From assembly GCF_030286555.1 (NCBI RefSeq), contig NZ_JASVWF010000003.1:186001-250000 (forward strand): 64,000 nucleotides of DNA, in the 5' to 3' direction. The notes below the pieces were generated by a model that saw nothing but the letters and a program-made list of their open reading frames with translations, was not told where the DNA came from and made no database searches. A program made the translations under genes and the position numbers. The stretch's first letter is position 1; every line of letters starts with the position of its first letter. Origin of the DNA: Actinomycetospora termitidis (lineage in GTDB: Bacteria > Actinomycetota > Actinomycetes > Mycobacteriales > Pseudonocardiaceae). Shown here piece by piece: positions 38,932-50,478 of the stretch.

Positions 38932-39774
38932 CTAGCGATTCGGGCGGATGGCCGGAAGGTGTCGGGCAGGCGACCGCCGGGTCGGGGGACGGAGGCCGTC
39001 CCCACGCGTCCGCAGGGCACCGGGCGGCGGCGGATCGCCCGTCCGGGTGACCCCGTCCCGGGGGATGCGGCCGCCCGGGACGACCGGGCGGCGGGCCCCG
39101 ACCGCGGCCAGCACGAGGACCAGCGCCACGGGCAGCCCGACGCCCGCGAGGGCACGGCTGCACGCGAGGGCCGTCGCGCCGGTGGTCAGGACGTCGTCGA
39201 GCAGCACGACGGTGCGTCCCGTCGGAGACGCGGCGGAGCGGAGCCCGACCACCGGGTGCGACCCGACGCCCGGCCGCACCCGGAGGTGGGCGGCCAGGTT
39301 CGCCGCACGGGCGGCCGCGTCCAGCCCGACGGAGTCGCGCGCCCCGCGCGAGAGCGCGAGGGCCGGCAGCACCGGGTGCCCGGTCCGCGCGGCGACCGCT
39401 CGGGCCAGGCGCAGCATGTGGTCGCCGCCGCGGGAGCGGGCGGCACCGCGCCGGGAGGGAGCGGGGACGAGCACGCACCCGGCGTCGGGAAGGAGGTCGT
39501 CCAGGGCGGCGGCCAGCGCCACCGCGAGCGGATCGGCGAGGTCGCGGCGACCGCGTTCCTTGTAGGCGATCACCGCCCGCCGCGGGGTGCCGCGGTAGGG
39601 CGCGAGGGCGACCGCGGGCGGCAGGCCCGGCAGGTCGGGTGCGGGGACCGGCCGGGCCAGGTCCCGACGGCAGGTCGGGCAGAGCCCGACGCCGGGCTCG
39701 ACCACCGCGTCGCACCCGCCGCACGGGGCGGGCAGCAGCAGGTCGACGAGGGCCCGGGCGAGTGCGGTGATCAC
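38932..39774 (-). CDS. ComF family phosphoribosyltransferase-like protein
   Basis: 280 residues from a GTG. The N-terminal zinc-finger-like CGGCDAVVEPGVGLCPTCRR is followed by a PRTase fold. The PRPP loop VVLLDDVLTTGATALACSRA and AVIAYKERGRRDLADPLA match ComF/GntX relatives. In competent bacteria ComF aids uptake of DNA; its role in actinobacteria is unclear. About 60 C-terminal residues are Pro/Arg-rich. A further exact iterated-motif copy lies at 39477. Its position between lpqB and hpf is conserved. Confidence 0.88.
   Translation of the reverse strand: MITALARALVDLLLPAPCGGCDAVVEPGVGLCPTCRRDLARPVPAPDLPGLPPAVALAPYRGTPRRAVIAYKERGRRDLADPLAVALAAALDDLLPDAGCVLVPAPSRRGAARSRGGDHMLRLARAVAARTGHPVLPALALSRGARDSVGLDAAARAANLAAHLRVRPGVGSHPVVGLRSAASPTGRTVVLLDDVLTTGATALACSRALAGVGLPVALVLVLAAVGARRPVVPGGRIPRDGVTRTGDPPPPGALRTRGDGLRPPTRRSPARHLPAIRPNR
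39477..39491 (-). repeat. Iterated motif TTCCCGACGNCGGGT, exact copy
   Basis: In comF, reading Leu-Pro-Asp-Ala-Gly; the variable centre base is C on the motif strand. Confidence 0.7.
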
Positions 39775-39871
39775 CTCCCCGATGCTGCGCAGCCGCGGAC
39801 CGGACCGCCACGACGGGCACCCGGCCTGTGGACGGAGGGGCGCCTGGGGACGGACCGCTGGGCCGGACGGC

Positions 39872-41671
39872 TCAGCCGGGGTAGGAGGGCACCGACGAGT
39901 TCGACCCGCCCGGCACCGAGCTCCACACGTCCCCGCCGCTCGCGGGCAGCGACCACAGCCCGCCCTGGTCGACGACCAGCACCGGGCGCTCGGAGGCCGC
40001 GGCGACCGCCGTCACCGGCGGGGTGAGGTTCGTCGTGGTGGGGCTGTCGAGCTCGAGCCCGTCCACGGAGGCGGTCTGGACGGGCAGGCCCGGGGCCGTG
40101 CCGACGGCCACGAGGCGGTCGGTCTGCGCCCAGGCCACGTCGAGCACGCCCCCGAGCGCCTCCCCGACCGGCCCGGGCCGCAGGACGCGCACCGACCCGA
40201 GCCGGGCGCCGCCGCCGGGGTCGCGGACGACGGTGGCGATGACGACCCGGCCGTCGGAGACGAGCGCGACCTTCGTGCCGTCCGGGGAGAGCCGCAGGGC
40301 GGTCGGCGGCCCCAGCCCGGTCAGCGGGGTGGTGTCGAGCGCGACCGGGGTCACCGTGCCGCTCGAGTCGGGCCCGCGGACGGCACGGACCGGGACGCCG
40401 TCGACGACCGTCCAGACCTCGGTCCCGTCCGGCGACCACGACGGCTGACCGACGGCACGTCCGACGACGGTGGTCGGGGTGACGGCGGCCCCCGACCGTC
40501 CGACGAACAGCCGCATGACGCCGTTCTCGAACCCGACGACGGCGACGTCGCGACCGTCCGGCGAGAGGCTCGCGCTGCGCGCGTCGTCGACGCCGGTGAC
40601 GAGGTCGGGGCTGCTCTCGCGGGTCGTGGTGGTGCCGGCCGACTCCGGGACCGTCAGCACCCGACCGCCGGTGGTGACGACCGCGGGGGACGGGGCCGGG
40701 GCGGGGGTGGCCGGGCCGTCGCCCGGGAGGTCGCGCCGCTCCCGGATCGAGGGCGGGAGCCCGGCGAGGACGTCGGCCACCCCGAGCTCGCCGCGCCCCT
40801 CGAGCAGGGGTTCGCCGTCCACGGTCAGCGCCACGCGGTCGACGCCGACCCCGGCGAGGGTGAGCACGATCTGCTGGGCGATCTCGGTGCGCCGGGCGGC
40901 GTCCAGCGCCTCGACGGGCCCGACGCGCGTGAGGTCGACCGTCGTCACGCCGTCCGGGGTGGTGCCGACCGCCGAGCGCAGGAGCGCCCCGGGCGGCAGC
41001 GCGGACAGGGCGGCGCCGCGCAGGTCGTCCGACGGGCCGGAGAGCAGCTCGTCGAGCACGCGCGAGGACACCGAGCGCGCCGGGCTCGTGGCGAGGTAGC
41101 GGGTCTCGCTCACCGGCGCGCCGCCGACCGGGGCGAGGAACCAGATCCGCACCGGGCGGGTGTTCGCGCGCAGGTCCGCGCGCCGCACGATCGTCCCGGG
41201 CGGGAGCCCGGAGATGCGCCAGACCCCGTTCGTCGCGGTGAGCCGCACCGTCAGGTCCACCAGGCCCGGGGCGGCCACGAACGCGCCGTCCGGGCGCAGG
41301 GTGCCGAGCTTGTCGGCCCGGATCCGCACCACGGCCTCCTCGGACTGGCCGTTGCCCTGCTCGAACACGGTGTCCACGCGATCGGACACCACGGTCGGCG
41401 AGGCCCCGTCGTCCCACCCGCCGGCGGCGGCCGGGCCGAGGAAGGCGCGGGCCGCGCTGTGCCGCTCCGCGGTCGCGCCGGAGGCGAGGATCCAGCCGCG
41501 CACGATCTCCAACGGCCCCGCGCCCCGGGCCGGTCCGGACGGCGCGCTCGGCTCCGCGGGGTCGCCCACCCGGCGCAGCACCGAGACGTCCGACGACCCC
41601 GGCACGGTGGCGCAGCCGACCAGCAGCAGCGCGATCAGCCCGAGGACGGCGGCGAGGCGCGAACGGCTCAC
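39872..41671 (-). CDS. lpqB: Lipoprotein LpqB (MtrAB-associated)
   Basis: 599 residues from a GTG overlapping the mtrB stop. The signal peptide LGLIALLLVGC gives a lipidated Cys20. A GerMN domain follows (about residues 150-290), then a β-propeller-like C-terminus with repeated SPDG strands (SLSPDGRDVAVVG, SWSPDGTEVWTV, RLSPDGTKVALVS). LpqB interacts with the MtrB extracellular domain and modulates the MtrAB two-component system. Gene order mtrA-mtrB-lpqB is conserved across actinobacteria. Confidence 0.95.
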   Translation of the reverse strand: MSRSRLAAVLGLIALLLVGCATVPGSSDVSVLRRVGDPAEPSAPSGPARGAGPLEIVRGWILASGATAERHSAARAFLGPAAAGGWDDGASPTVVSDRVDTVFEQGNGQSEEAVVRIRADKLGTLRPDGAFVAAPGLVDLTVRLTATNGVWRISGLPPGTIVRRADLRANTRPVRIWFLAPVGGAPVSETRYLATSPARSVSSRVLDELLSGPSDDLRGAALSALPPGALLRSAVGTTPDGVTTVDLTRVGPVEALDAARRTEIAQQIVLTLAGVGVDRVALTVDGEPLLEGRGELGVADVLAGLPPSIRERRDLPGDGPATPAPAPSPAVVTTGGRVLTVPESAGTTTTRESSPDLVTGVDDARSASLSPDGRDVAVVGFENGVMRLFVGRSGAAVTPTTVVGRAVGQPSWSPDGTEVWTVVDGVPVRAVRGPDSSGTVTPVALDTTPLTGLGPPTALRLSPDGTKVALVSDGRVVIATVVRDPGGGARLGSVRVLRPGPVGEALGGVLDVAWAQTDRLVAVGTAPGLPVQTASVDGLELDSPTTTNLTPPVTAVAAASERPVLVVDQGGLWSLPASGGDVWSSVPGGSNSSVPSYPG

Positions 41672-43434
41672 CGCGGGTCCTCCCCCGGGTCGTCCCTGTC
41701 GTCCCGGTCGTCCCGGTCGTCCGGGACCGCGACCGGGAACTCCCCGGTCTCCGGCGGCGGCAGGGCCGTCCCCGTGGTGCCCGCGGCCTCGTGGATGCCC
41801 GGCTCGGCCTCCGCGGGCGCGGCGGAGACCGGGATCAACGGCAGGGGGCTGGTCCGCAGCAGGGCGCCGTGGACCCGCGGGAGGGTCAGCCGGAACACCG
41901 CGCCGTGGTCGGTCTCGCCCCAGGCCTGCAACCAGCCGCCCTGCAGCCGCGCGTCCTCCAGGCTGATCGCGAGCCCGAGCCCCGTGCCGCCGCTGCGCCG
42001 CTGGCGGGACGGGTCGGCGCGCCAGAACCGGTTGAACACCAGCCCGGCCTCGCCCGGCTTCAGCCCGACCCCGTGGTCGCGCACGACCACCGCCACCGCG
42101 TGCTCGTCCGCGGCGACCCGCACCTCGACCGGGCGGCTCTCCCCGTGGTCGATCGCGTTGGCCAGCAGGTTGCGCAGGATCCGCTCCACCCGCCGGGGGT
42201 CGACCTCGGCGACGGCGGGCTCGGTGAGGTCGAGCAGCAGCGGTGTGGCGGTCTCGTCGACGAGGTGGCGCACGGTCTCGGCGGAGCGGCGCACCACGTC
42301 CCGCACGTCGACCTGCTCCAGCGCCAGCTCCGCCATCCCCGCGTCGAGCCGGCTGATCTCGAGCAGGTCCGCGAGCAGCGACTCGAACCGGTCGAGCTCG
42401 TCGACCAGCAGCTGAGCGGACCGGCGGGCCACGAGGTCCATGTCCTCGGCCTGCGCGTGCAGCACCTCGGCCGCCATGCGCACCGTCGTCAAGGGGGTGC
42501 GCAGCTCGTGGCTGACGTCGGAGGTGAAGCGCCGCTGCAGCCCGCCGAACTCCTCGAGCTGGTGGATCTGCTGCTGGATGCTCGCGGCCATCTCGTTGTA
42601 GGACTCCGCGAGGCGTGCCACCTCGTCGTCGCCGTAGACCGGCATCCGCTCGTCGAGGTGGCCGTCGGCGAACCGCTCCGCGACGTCGGCGGCCTGGCGC
42701 ACCGGGCGCACGACCTGCCGCGTCACGATGCTCGAGATCGCCGCGAGCAGCCCGAGCAGGGCCAGCCCGGCCAGCGCGAGCGTCGACTGGATCAGCGCCA
42801 GGGTCCGCTGCTCGGCCGAGAGCGGGAAGATGAGGTAGAGCTGCAGGTTCCGCCCGGCGGTGCGCACGGGCTGCCCGACGACCAGCGCGGGGACGTCCGG
42901 CCGGCCCGCCTGCGCCACCGTGACGTACTTCGTCGCGAGGAAGCCCTTGAGCACCGGGTCGCGCAGCTGCGGCGGCACGACGTCCGCCGGTCCCGACGAC
43001 GGGTCGATCGCCTCCGGGTCCCCCGCCGCCCCGGGCGTGCCGATGGCCTCGGTCCCGGCGACGAGCACCGCCTCGAACGCCCCGGCGTCGCGGTCGGAGC
43101 CCGACCCGGACGAGGTCAGGCGGTCGAGGGCGTCGTCGAGCGTGGTCTGCGTGCCGTCGCGGTCCGGGTCGACGCGCGCGAGGTCCCGCTCGAGGTTCAG
43201 CCGGCTGATGTCGGCCTGCACCAGCGCGGCCTGCTGCTTGCCCTGGAGGAGCCGGTCGGCGATCTGGGTCTGCAGGACCAGGCCGAGCACGAGGACGACC
43301 ACGGTCGACATCGCGACCGTGGACAGCACGACCCGCAGCTGCATCGACCGTCGCCACAGGACCCGGACGGCCCCGACGCGCTCGGCCAGGGCCAGGTCGG
43401 CGCGGCGGCGCAGCCGGGCGAGACGGTCAGCCAC
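41668..43434 (-). CDS. mtrB: Sensor histidine kinase MtrB
   Basis: 588 residues from a GTG, 12 bases after mtrA. TM1 is around residues 33-56, followed by an extracellular sensor of about 160 residues, TM2 around 216-236 and HAMP. The HisKA domain has His309 in SDVSHELRTPLTTVRM. The ATPase part has NLLANAIDHGE, VRDHGVGL and GGTGLGLAISLEDA. With MtrA it controls cell division and wall remodelling. The last 15 residues are a DDRDDRDDRDD run encoded by a nine-base tandem repeat. Confidence 0.96.
   Translation of the reverse strand: MADRLARLRRRADLALAERVGAVRVLWRRSMQLRVVLSTVAMSTVVVLVLGLVLQTQIADRLLQGKQQAALVQADISRLNLERDLARVDPDRDGTQTTLDDALDRLTSSGSGSDRDAGAFEAVLVAGTEAIGTPGAAGDPEAIDPSSGPADVVPPQLRDPVLKGFLATKYVTVAQAGRPDVPALVVGQPVRTAGRNLQLYLIFPLSAEQRTLALIQSTLALAGLALLGLLAAISSIVTRQVVRPVRQAADVAERFADGHLDERMPVYGDDEVARLAESYNEMAASIQQQIHQLEEFGGLQRRFTSDVSHELRTPLTTVRMAAEVLHAQAEDMDLVARRSAQLLVDELDRFESLLADLLEISRLDAGMAELALEQVDVRDVVRRSAETVRHLVDETATPLLLDLTEPAVAEVDPRRVERILRNLLANAIDHGESRPVEVRVAADEHAVAVVVRDHGVGLKPGEAGLVFNRFWRADPSRQRRSGGTGLGLAISLEDARLQGGWLQAWGETDHGAVFRLTLPRVHGALLRTSPLPLIPVSAAPAEAEPGIHEAAGTTGTALPPPETGEFPVAVPDDRDDRDDRDDPGEDPR
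41691..41726. repeat. Nine-base tandem repeat at the mtrB 3' end
   Basis: About four units of CGTCCCGGT-type sequence; they keep frame and encode the Asp-Asp-Arg run of the kinase tail. Confidence 0.75.
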
Positions 43435-43446
43435 GAGGCCGGCCGA

Positions 43447-44124
43447 TCAGGGTGGTCCGGCCTTGTAGCCGACGCCGCGGACGGTCAGCACGACCTCGGG
43501 GTGCTCCGGGTCCTTCTCCACCTTCGAGCGCAGCCGCTGCACGTGGACGTTGACCAGCCGCGTGTCCGCCGCGTGCCGGTAGCCCCAGACCTGCTCGAGC
43601 AGCACCTCGCGGGTGAACACCTGACGCGGCTTGCGGGCCAGCGCGACCAGCAGGTCGAACTCCAGCGGCGTCAGCGGGATCGGGCTGGTGCCGCGGCGCA
43701 CCTGGTGCGCCGGGACGTCGATCGTCACGTCGCCGATCTGCATCTGCTCGCTCGGCTCGGTGGGGAACTGCCGCAGCCGGGCCCGGATCCGGGCGACCAG
43801 TTCCTTGGGCTTGAACGGCTTGACGATGTAGTCGTCCGCGCCCGACTCCAGCCCGAGCACGATGTCCACCGTGTCGGTCTTCGCGGTCAGCATGACGACG
43901 GGCACCCCGGACTCGGCCCGGATCGCCCGGCACACGTCGATGCCGTTCATCCCGGGGAGCATCAGGTCGAGGAGCACCAGATCCGGCGCCGCCTCCCGGA
44001 CGGTCGGCAGCGCCTCGGCACCGTCGGAGACGATCGTCGTGTCGAAACCCTCGCCCTGGAGGACGATCGTCAGCATCTCGGCAAGCGAGGAGTCGTCGTC
44101 CACGACGAGGATCCGGGAACTCAT
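43447..44124 (-). CDS. mtrA: Response regulator MtrA
   Basis: 225 residues, OmpR/PhoB family. The phospho-acceptor is Asp53 in LVLLDLMLPGMNG; Asp10/Asp11 form the acidic pocket and the conserved Lys is in VKPFKPKELVARI. The winged-helix C-terminus has PLTPLEFDLLVALARKPRQV and DTRLVNVHVQRLRSKVE. It is an essential regulator in mycobacteria acting on replication and wall hydrolase genes. Its ATG overlaps the tmk stop (ATGA). Confidence 0.97.
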   Translation of the reverse strand: MSSRILVVDDDSSLAEMLTIVLQGEGFDTTIVSDGAEALPTVREAAPDLVLLDLMLPGMNGIDVCRAIRAESGVPVVMLTAKTDTVDIVLGLESGADDYIVKPFKPKELVARIRARLRQFPTEPSEQMQIGDVTIDVPAHQVRRGTSPIPLTPLEFDLLVALARKPRQVFTREVLLEQVWGYRHAADTRLVNVHVQRLRSKVEKDPEHPEVVLTVRGVGYKAGPP

Positions 44125-44825
44125 GTCTCAATGGTGTCACTTCTCACCGACGATCCGGGAGCGAATGCGTCTCCCAGCACGGCATCCAGCACGGTGTCAG
44201 CCGTCCGGGTGAGCGCCTCCTCACCCGACTGCCGATTCTCGGTCACCCACCAGGGCGCCAACCACTGCTCCCGGGCCAGCGCGTCGTACACCTCGGCGCA
44301 GCGACCCTGCAGGTCGGCGTCCGCCTCGAAGGAGTCCGGGTCCCGGTCCGGATCGGCCGCCGCACGGTCCCGCACCCGCTGGGCGGCGAGCTCCGGCGGC
44401 ACCCGCACCAGCACCTGCGCGTCCGGGGCGGGCACCCCGAACCGCTCGATCTCGGTCGCGTGCACCCACGCGGCGAAGGGGCCGACCGACTGGTGCAGGC
44501 GGGCCGAGCCGTACGCCGCGTTCGACGCCACGTACCGGTCGACGAGCACCACGTCGCATTCCCGACGACGGGTCGCGAGCTCCTCGCGCGCGGCCCGGCG
44601 GTCCAGGGCGAACAGCAGGGCCATCGCGTGCACGGACGTCCCGGTGTCGCCGTGGGCGCCGCGCAGCGCCTCCCCGGCCAGGGCAGCGTGCACGTCGTCG
44701 TCGTAGCGCGGGAAGGCGATCGTCGCGACGGTGGCGGCGCGGCGGGTGGCGGCGTCGCGCAGGGCCGCCACCAGGGTCGCCTTGCCCGCCCCGTCGAGCC
44801 CCTCGACGGCCACCAGGACGCCCAC
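44121..44825 (-). CDS. tmk: Thymidylate kinase
   Basis: 234 residues from a GTG at 44825; another GTG at 44849 is possible. The P-loop VAVEGLDGAGKATLV and the DR[YH] motif VLVDRYVASNAAYG are clear. FEADADLQGRCAEVYDALA is near the LID/Q region. It phosphorylates dTMP to dTDP. It precedes mtrA in the operon, an order kept in mycobacteria. The exact iterated motif at 44559 is read here as Thr-Arg-Arg-Arg-Glu. Confidence 0.93.
   Translation of the reverse strand: MGVLVAVEGLDGAGKATLVAALRDAATRRAATVATIAFPRYDDDVHAALAGEALRGAHGDTGTSVHAMALLFALDRRAAREELATRRRECDVVLVDRYVASNAAYGSARLHQSVGPFAAWVHATEIERFGVPAPDAQVLVRVPPELAAQRVRDRAAADPDRDPDSFEADADLQGRCAEVYDALAREQWLAPWWVTENRQSGEEALTRTADTVLDAVLGDAFAPGSSVRSDTIET
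44559..44573 (+). repeat. Iterated motif TTCCCGACGNCGGGT, exact copy
   Basis: Inside tmk. Confidence 0.7.
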
Positions 44826-44968
44826 TGCCCCACCCGCTGCCTCGCCCACGGACGGCCACGCTAGCCAGGCGCTCCGTGTGACGAGGGTGCGGGCCGGGCG
44901 AGTGCGACACCACGCAGGTTCGCGAGCCGCCGGAGCTGCGTCACGTCGCACTGGGAGTGGGCGGGGCG

Positions 44969-45103
44969 CACCTTGTCGCGGCGAATCCCAACGACAAGAC
45001 GAGCGGCGCACCTTGTCGCGGGCACCCGACATCCGGGCGGCACCTTGTCACTGGGAATCCCAACGACAAGGCGAGCGGGGCGCGGCGGGAACCCGCGACA
45101 AGG
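44969..45103. repeat. Second cluster of CCTTGTC/GACAAGG elements
   Basis: Element 1 has arms at 44971-44977 and 44993-44998; element 2 has arms at 45043-45049 and 45065-45071, both with a 15-base spacer. Half-sites lie at 45011-45017 (CCTTGTC) and 45097-45103 (GACAAGG). They occupy the 376-base gap between tmk and ahcY, which has no gene. Confidence 0.8.
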
Positions 45104-45130
45104 TGCCCACCACGCGCCGTCCGGAACGAG

Positions 45131-45175
45131 CGAAGGGCCCCTCCGCTCGATCTATCCGAGCGGAGGGGCCCTTCG
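45131..45175. terminator. Hairpin terminator downstream of ahcY
   Basis: Perfect 19-base arms (45131-45149 and 45157-45175) around ATCTATC. It shares the CGAAGGGCCCCT stem word with the hairpin at 16201. Confidence 0.8.
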
Positions 45176-45201
45176 GTCAGTTCACGTCAGCCCGCGGGAA
45201 C

Positions 45202-46683
<1,482 letters not shown>

Positions 46684-47144
46684 GACTCCTCGTTCACTCG
46701 GTGGCTTCGGATGAATGACCCGATCTCGGTCCGTCACCGACATCGCGGGGCGAGCGAGCGGCCCGTCACGACGGTGAGCACGGTCCTCCATCGGTCGGAG
46801 GCGCCCTTGCTTGGTGCGGAATACCCGTCGAGCGTGGCGGACGCGAGGGTCCGTTGCAGCGCCACTCGAGGGCTCCGTCGCACGTCACGTGCGTTCGATT
46901 GCCGTGGAAAAAGACTCACACAGGCCGTCAGGACGGTCAAGGCGAACGGCCCCGCCCTCACCCGCGCGGAAGAGGTCCCCGCAGGTGGACGCGGGGTAGT
47001 CCCGGATCGTCTGCCGGATCACAGTTCGCCCCGTCACATCGCGTCCGCTCCGGGCGATCCGTGCCCGCGCGAACGGTATGACCGGCGCCACATCGGACGT
47101 AGGCTCGGCCTCTCCCGTCGTGATCACCCAGGAAGGCCCGACCC
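46684..47144. other. 461-base divergent promoter region, no gene seen
   Basis: It lies between the divergent ahcY and acyl-CoA ligase starts. It is relatively AT-richer around 46860-46930. I looked for SAH and SAM riboswitch landmarks upstream of ahcY and could not recognise any. Confidence 0.45.
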
Positions 47145-48767
47145 GTGCTCGGACAGATGCAGAACCGGCCGCTCGCCCTGCCCCACGTGTTCCACCGGGC
47201 CGAGCAGATGTTCGGCCACAAGACGCTCACCGGGATCGGCGTGGGCGGAGCGGTCACCACCGGCACCTACGCCGACTGGGCCCAGCGCGTGCGCCGTACC
47301 GCGGCCGCCCTCGACGAGCTCGGCGTCTCCCCCGACGCCCGGGTGGGCACGTTCTGCTGGAACACCCCGACCCACCTCGAGCTGTACTTCGCCGTGCCGT
47401 GCACCGGGCGGGTGCTGCACACCCTGAACATCCGGCTCTTCCCCGAGCAGCTCGTCTACATCGTCAACCACGCCGACGACGAGGTCGTCTTCGTCGAGCG
47501 GGCGCTGCTCGGGCAGCTGTGGCCGCTGGTGGACCAGATGCCGAACGTGCGGAAATTCGTCGTCATCGACGACGGGTCCGACACCGAGATCCCCGACGAC
47601 GCGCGGATCGTCGACCACGCGCAGCTCCTCGCGTCGGTGGAGCCGTTCGCCGGCGACTTCGTGGTGGAGGACGAGAACCGGGCCGCCGCGATGTGCTACA
47701 CGTCCGGCACCACCGGCAACCCGAAGGGCGTCGTCTACTCGCACCGCTCGACGGTGCTGCACTCGATCGCGGTGCTCATCGCCGACGTGGCCGGCCTGAT
47801 CGAGCGGGACGTCCTGCTCCCGATCGTGCCGATGTTCCACGCGAACGCCTGGGGCACGCCGTACGCGGCGGTGTTCTGCGGCGCGTCGATGGTGATGCCC
47901 GGCCCGAACATGGTGCCGAAGGCGATCGCCGGGATGCTGCGCGACCACGACGTCACGGTCACCGCGGGCGTGCCGACGATCTGGATGGGTGTGCTCCCCG
48001 AGCTCGAGCGCGACCAGGTCCCGCACCTGCGGATGGTGCTGTGCGGGGGCTCGGCGGTGCCGCGGTCGCTCTCCGAGGGCTGGCGGGAGAAGATCGGCCT
48101 GCCGATCACCCAGGCCTGGGGCATGACCGAGACCAGCCCGATCGCCACCACCGGCATGCTGCGCTCGGTCCACGACGGGCTCTCCGACGACGAGCTCGCG
48201 GACGTCCGCGCCACCCAGGGCCAGGCGACCCCGCTGGTCGAGCTGCGCCTGGCCGACCCGGACACCGGCGAGATCCAGCCGTGGGACGGCGAGGCCTCGG
48301 GCGAGCTGCAGGCCGCCGGCCCGTGGATCGCCGCCTCCTACTACCTCAACGAGGACGGCGGGAAGCAGTTCACCGCCGACGGCTGGCTGCGCACCGGGGA
48401 CGTCGCGATCATCGACCCGAACGGCTTCGTGCGGCTGGTCGACCGCACGAAGGACCTGGTCAAGTCCGGCGGCGAGTGGATCTCCTCGGTGGACATGGAG
48501 AACCAGATCATGGGCATGCCCGAGGTGGCCGAGGCCGCCGTCATCGCGGTGCCGGACGAGAAGTGGTCCGAGCGTCCGATGGCCTGCGTCGTGATCCGCT
48601 CGGGCAGCGAGCTCACGGCCCAGCAGGTCAAGGACTACCTCGCGACGAAGGTCGCGAAGTGGCAGATCCCCGACGACGTCGTCTTCATCGACGAGGTCCC
48701 GAAGACCTCCACCGGCAAGTTCTCCAAGAAGACGCTGCGCGAGAAGTTCGCCGCCGAGAAGGGCTAG
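47145..48767 (+). CDS. Long-chain fatty-acid--CoA ligase (AMP-forming)
   Basis: 540 residues from a GTG with AGGAAGG eight bases upstream. ANL superfamily: P-loop [75 protein letters not shown] and the catalytic Lys in [13 protein letters not shown] [11 protein letters not shown]. It activates medium- or long-chain acids with ATP and CoA. Related actinobacterial enzymes are annotated FadD; the exact chain specificity is not visible. Confidence 0.9.
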   Translation: MLGQMQNRPLALPHVFHRAEQMFGHKTLTGIGVGGAVTTGTYADWAQRVRRTAAALDELGVSPDARVGTFCWNTPTHLELYFAVPCTGRVLHTLNIRLFPEQLVYIVNHADDEVVFVERALLGQLWPLVDQMPNVRKFVVIDDGSDTEIPDDARIVDHAQLLASVEPFAGDFVVEDENRAAAMCYTSGTTGNPKGVVYSHRSTVLHSIAVLIADVAGLIERDVLLPIVPMFHANAWGTPYAAVFCGASMVMPGPNMVPKAIAGMLRDHDVTVTAGVPTIWMGVLPELERDQVPHLRMVLCGGSAVPRSLSEGWREKIGLPITQAWGMTETSPIATTGMLRSVHDGLSDDELADVRATQGQATPLVELRLADPDTGEIQPWDGEASGELQAAGPWIAASYYLNEDGGKQFTADGWLRTGDVAIIDPNGFVRLVDRTKDLVKSGGEWISSVDMENQIMGMPEVAEAAVIAVPDEKWSERPMACVVIRSGSELTAQQVKDYLATKVAKWQIPDDVVFIDEVPKTSTGKFSKKTLREKFAAEKG

Positions 48768-48775
48768 AACGTCCG

Positions 48776-48790
48776 TCCCCGACGGCGGGT
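48776..48790 (+). repeat. Iterated motif, one-mismatch copy
   Basis: TCCCCGACGGCGGGT, intergenic after the acyl-CoA ligase stop and overlapping the left arm of the hairpin at 48783. Confidence 0.65.
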
Positions 48791-48807
48791 CGCGCCGCGA
48801 CCCGCCG
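48783..48807. terminator. Bidirectional hairpin terminator
   Basis: Perfect 11-base arms (48783-48793 and 48797-48807) with a GCC loop, between two convergent genes. Confidence 0.7.
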
Positions 48808-48818
48808 CCGGGAGGGGC

Positions 48819-50357
48819 CTACTGCTGCTCCGAGGCGACCGTCGTCTGCGGCAGCTCGCCGCGCTCGCGCTTGCCGAGCACGGAGTTCCGGCGCGAGTAC
48901 GCGAAGTAGATGATCACGCCGAGCACCATCCAGCCGATGAACCGGATCCAGGTCTCGACGGTCAGGTTGATCATCAGCCACAGGCAGGAGATCACCGCGA
49001 GGGTCGCCACGATCGGCAGGCCCTTCACGACGAAGCTGCGGGGCAGGTCGGGCTGCTGCTTGCGGAGCACCCACGTGCCGATCGCGACGAGCACGAACGC
49101 GAACAGGGTGCCGATGTTGACCATCGACTCCAGCTCGTCGGCCGGGAAGAAGCCGGCGAGGACGGCGCAGAGCACGCCGATGATGATCGTGATCGTCACC
49201 GGGGTACCGCGGGAGCCCGTCCGCGCGAGGTTGCGCGGGAGCAGCCCGTCGCGGCTCATCGCGTAGAACACGCGGCTCTGGCCGAGCATCAGGACCATGA
49301 CCACCGTGGTCAGACCGGCGAGCGCGCCGACCTCGATCACCGTCGAGGCCCAGTTGGCGCCGACCAGCGTGAACGCGGTGGACAGGGTCGCCGAGTCGCC
49401 GCTCGGGGGCGTCTGGAGCTGGGTGTAGCTGACCATGCCGACCAGCACCAGCGACGTCGCGACGTAGAGGACGGTCACGACGCCGAGCGAGCCGAGGATG
49501 CCGCGCGGGAGGTCCTTCTGCGGGTTCTTCGTCTCCTCGGCCGTGGTGGACACGGCGTCGAACCCGATGAAGGCGAAGAACACCAGCGAGGCCCCGGCGA
49601 GCAGGCCGTAGATGCCGTACGTCGACCCGTCGCTGCCCGCGATCAGCGAGAGCAGGGACGACTTGACGCCGCCACCGCTCTCCTGCTCGCCGCCGGCCGG
49701 CGGGATGAACGGCGTGTAGTTCGCGGACCGGATGTAGAACGCGCCGACGACGATGACGAGCAGCACGATCCCGACCTTGATCGCGGTCATCACGGAGGAC
49801 ACGGCGCTGGAGAGCTTGATGCCGAGCACGAGCACCACGGTGAGGACCGCGATGATGAGCATCGCGCCCCAGTCGATGGTGAGCCCGCCGAGGTCGACCG
49901 TGGCGGCCGTGCCGTCGCCGGTGAACAGCTGACCCAGGTACTTCGCCCAGCTCGTGGAGACCACGGCCGCGCCGAGGGCGTACTCCAGGACGAGGTCCCA
50001 CCCGATGATCCAGGCGATGAACTCGCCGAACGTCGCGTAGGAGAACGTGTAGGCGCTGCCCGCGACCGGCACCGTCGAGGCGAACTCGGCGTAGCACAGG
50101 CCCGCGAACCCGCAGGCGATCGCGGCGATCACGAAGGAGATCGCGACGGCGGGACCGGTGATGTCCCCGGCCACCCGCGCGGTGATCGTGAAGATGCCGG
50201 CGCCGATCAGGACGGCGACGCCGAAGACCGTGAGATCCAGCGCGCCGAGTTCACGGCGGAGTTTGCTGTCCGGTTCGTCGGTGTCGCGGATCGACTGCTC
50301 GACCGACTTCGTGCGGAACAGACTGTTCGCGCGCGGTGACGGTGTGGTCGTCGCCAT
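48819..50357 (-). CDS. APC-family amino-acid permease
   Basis: 512 residues from an ATG. It has about 12 hydrophobic helices with the APC consensus GVAVLIGAGIFTITARVAGD in TM1 and GFDAVSTTAEETKNPQKDLP between TM6 and TM8. It resembles cationic amino-acid transporters (YfnA/CAT-like). The corresponding mycobacterial gene also lies near manA. The substrate is not determined. A charged cytoplasmic N-terminus (about 35 residues) precedes TM1. Confidence 0.9.
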   Translation of the reverse strand: MATTTPSPRANSLFRTKSVEQSIRDTDEPDSKLRRELGALDLTVFGVAVLIGAGIFTITARVAGDITGPAVAISFVIAAIACGFAGLCYAEFASTVPVAGSAYTFSYATFGEFIAWIIGWDLVLEYALGAAVVSTSWAKYLGQLFTGDGTAATVDLGGLTIDWGAMLIIAVLTVVLVLGIKLSSAVSSVMTAIKVGIVLLVIVVGAFYIRSANYTPFIPPAGGEQESGGGVKSSLLSLIAGSDGSTYGIYGLLAGASLVFFAFIGFDAVSTTAEETKNPQKDLPRGILGSLGVVTVLYVATSLVLVGMVSYTQLQTPPSGDSATLSTAFTLVGANWASTVIEVGALAGLTTVVMVLMLGQSRVFYAMSRDGLLPRNLARTGSRGTPVTITIIIGVLCAVLAGFFPADELESMVNIGTLFAFVLVAIGTWVLRKQQPDLPRSFVVKGLPIVATLAVISCLWLMINLTVETWIRFIGWMVLGVIIYFAYSRRNSVLGKRERGELPQTTVASEQQ

Positions 50358-50478
50358 GGCCCCGGCCCCCTCCCTGTGTGATCCGTGTGCAGTGGGCGGG
50401 ACCCTACTGGGCGACACCGACACCCGTCGTGTCGACGCGGCGACTGGTAGCAACCTGTTGCGCCACGCGGAGGGGTGA

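Noticed and set aside
41791..44706. A 971-codon plus-strand open frame opposite mtrB-mtrA-tmk
   Set aside because: Antisense shadow with repetitive low-complexity translation and no ribosome-binding site.
46684..46800. SAH or SAM riboswitch upstream of ahcY
   Set aside because: None of the conserved core words I know for these aptamers could be found; a covariance-model search would be needed to exclude it fully.
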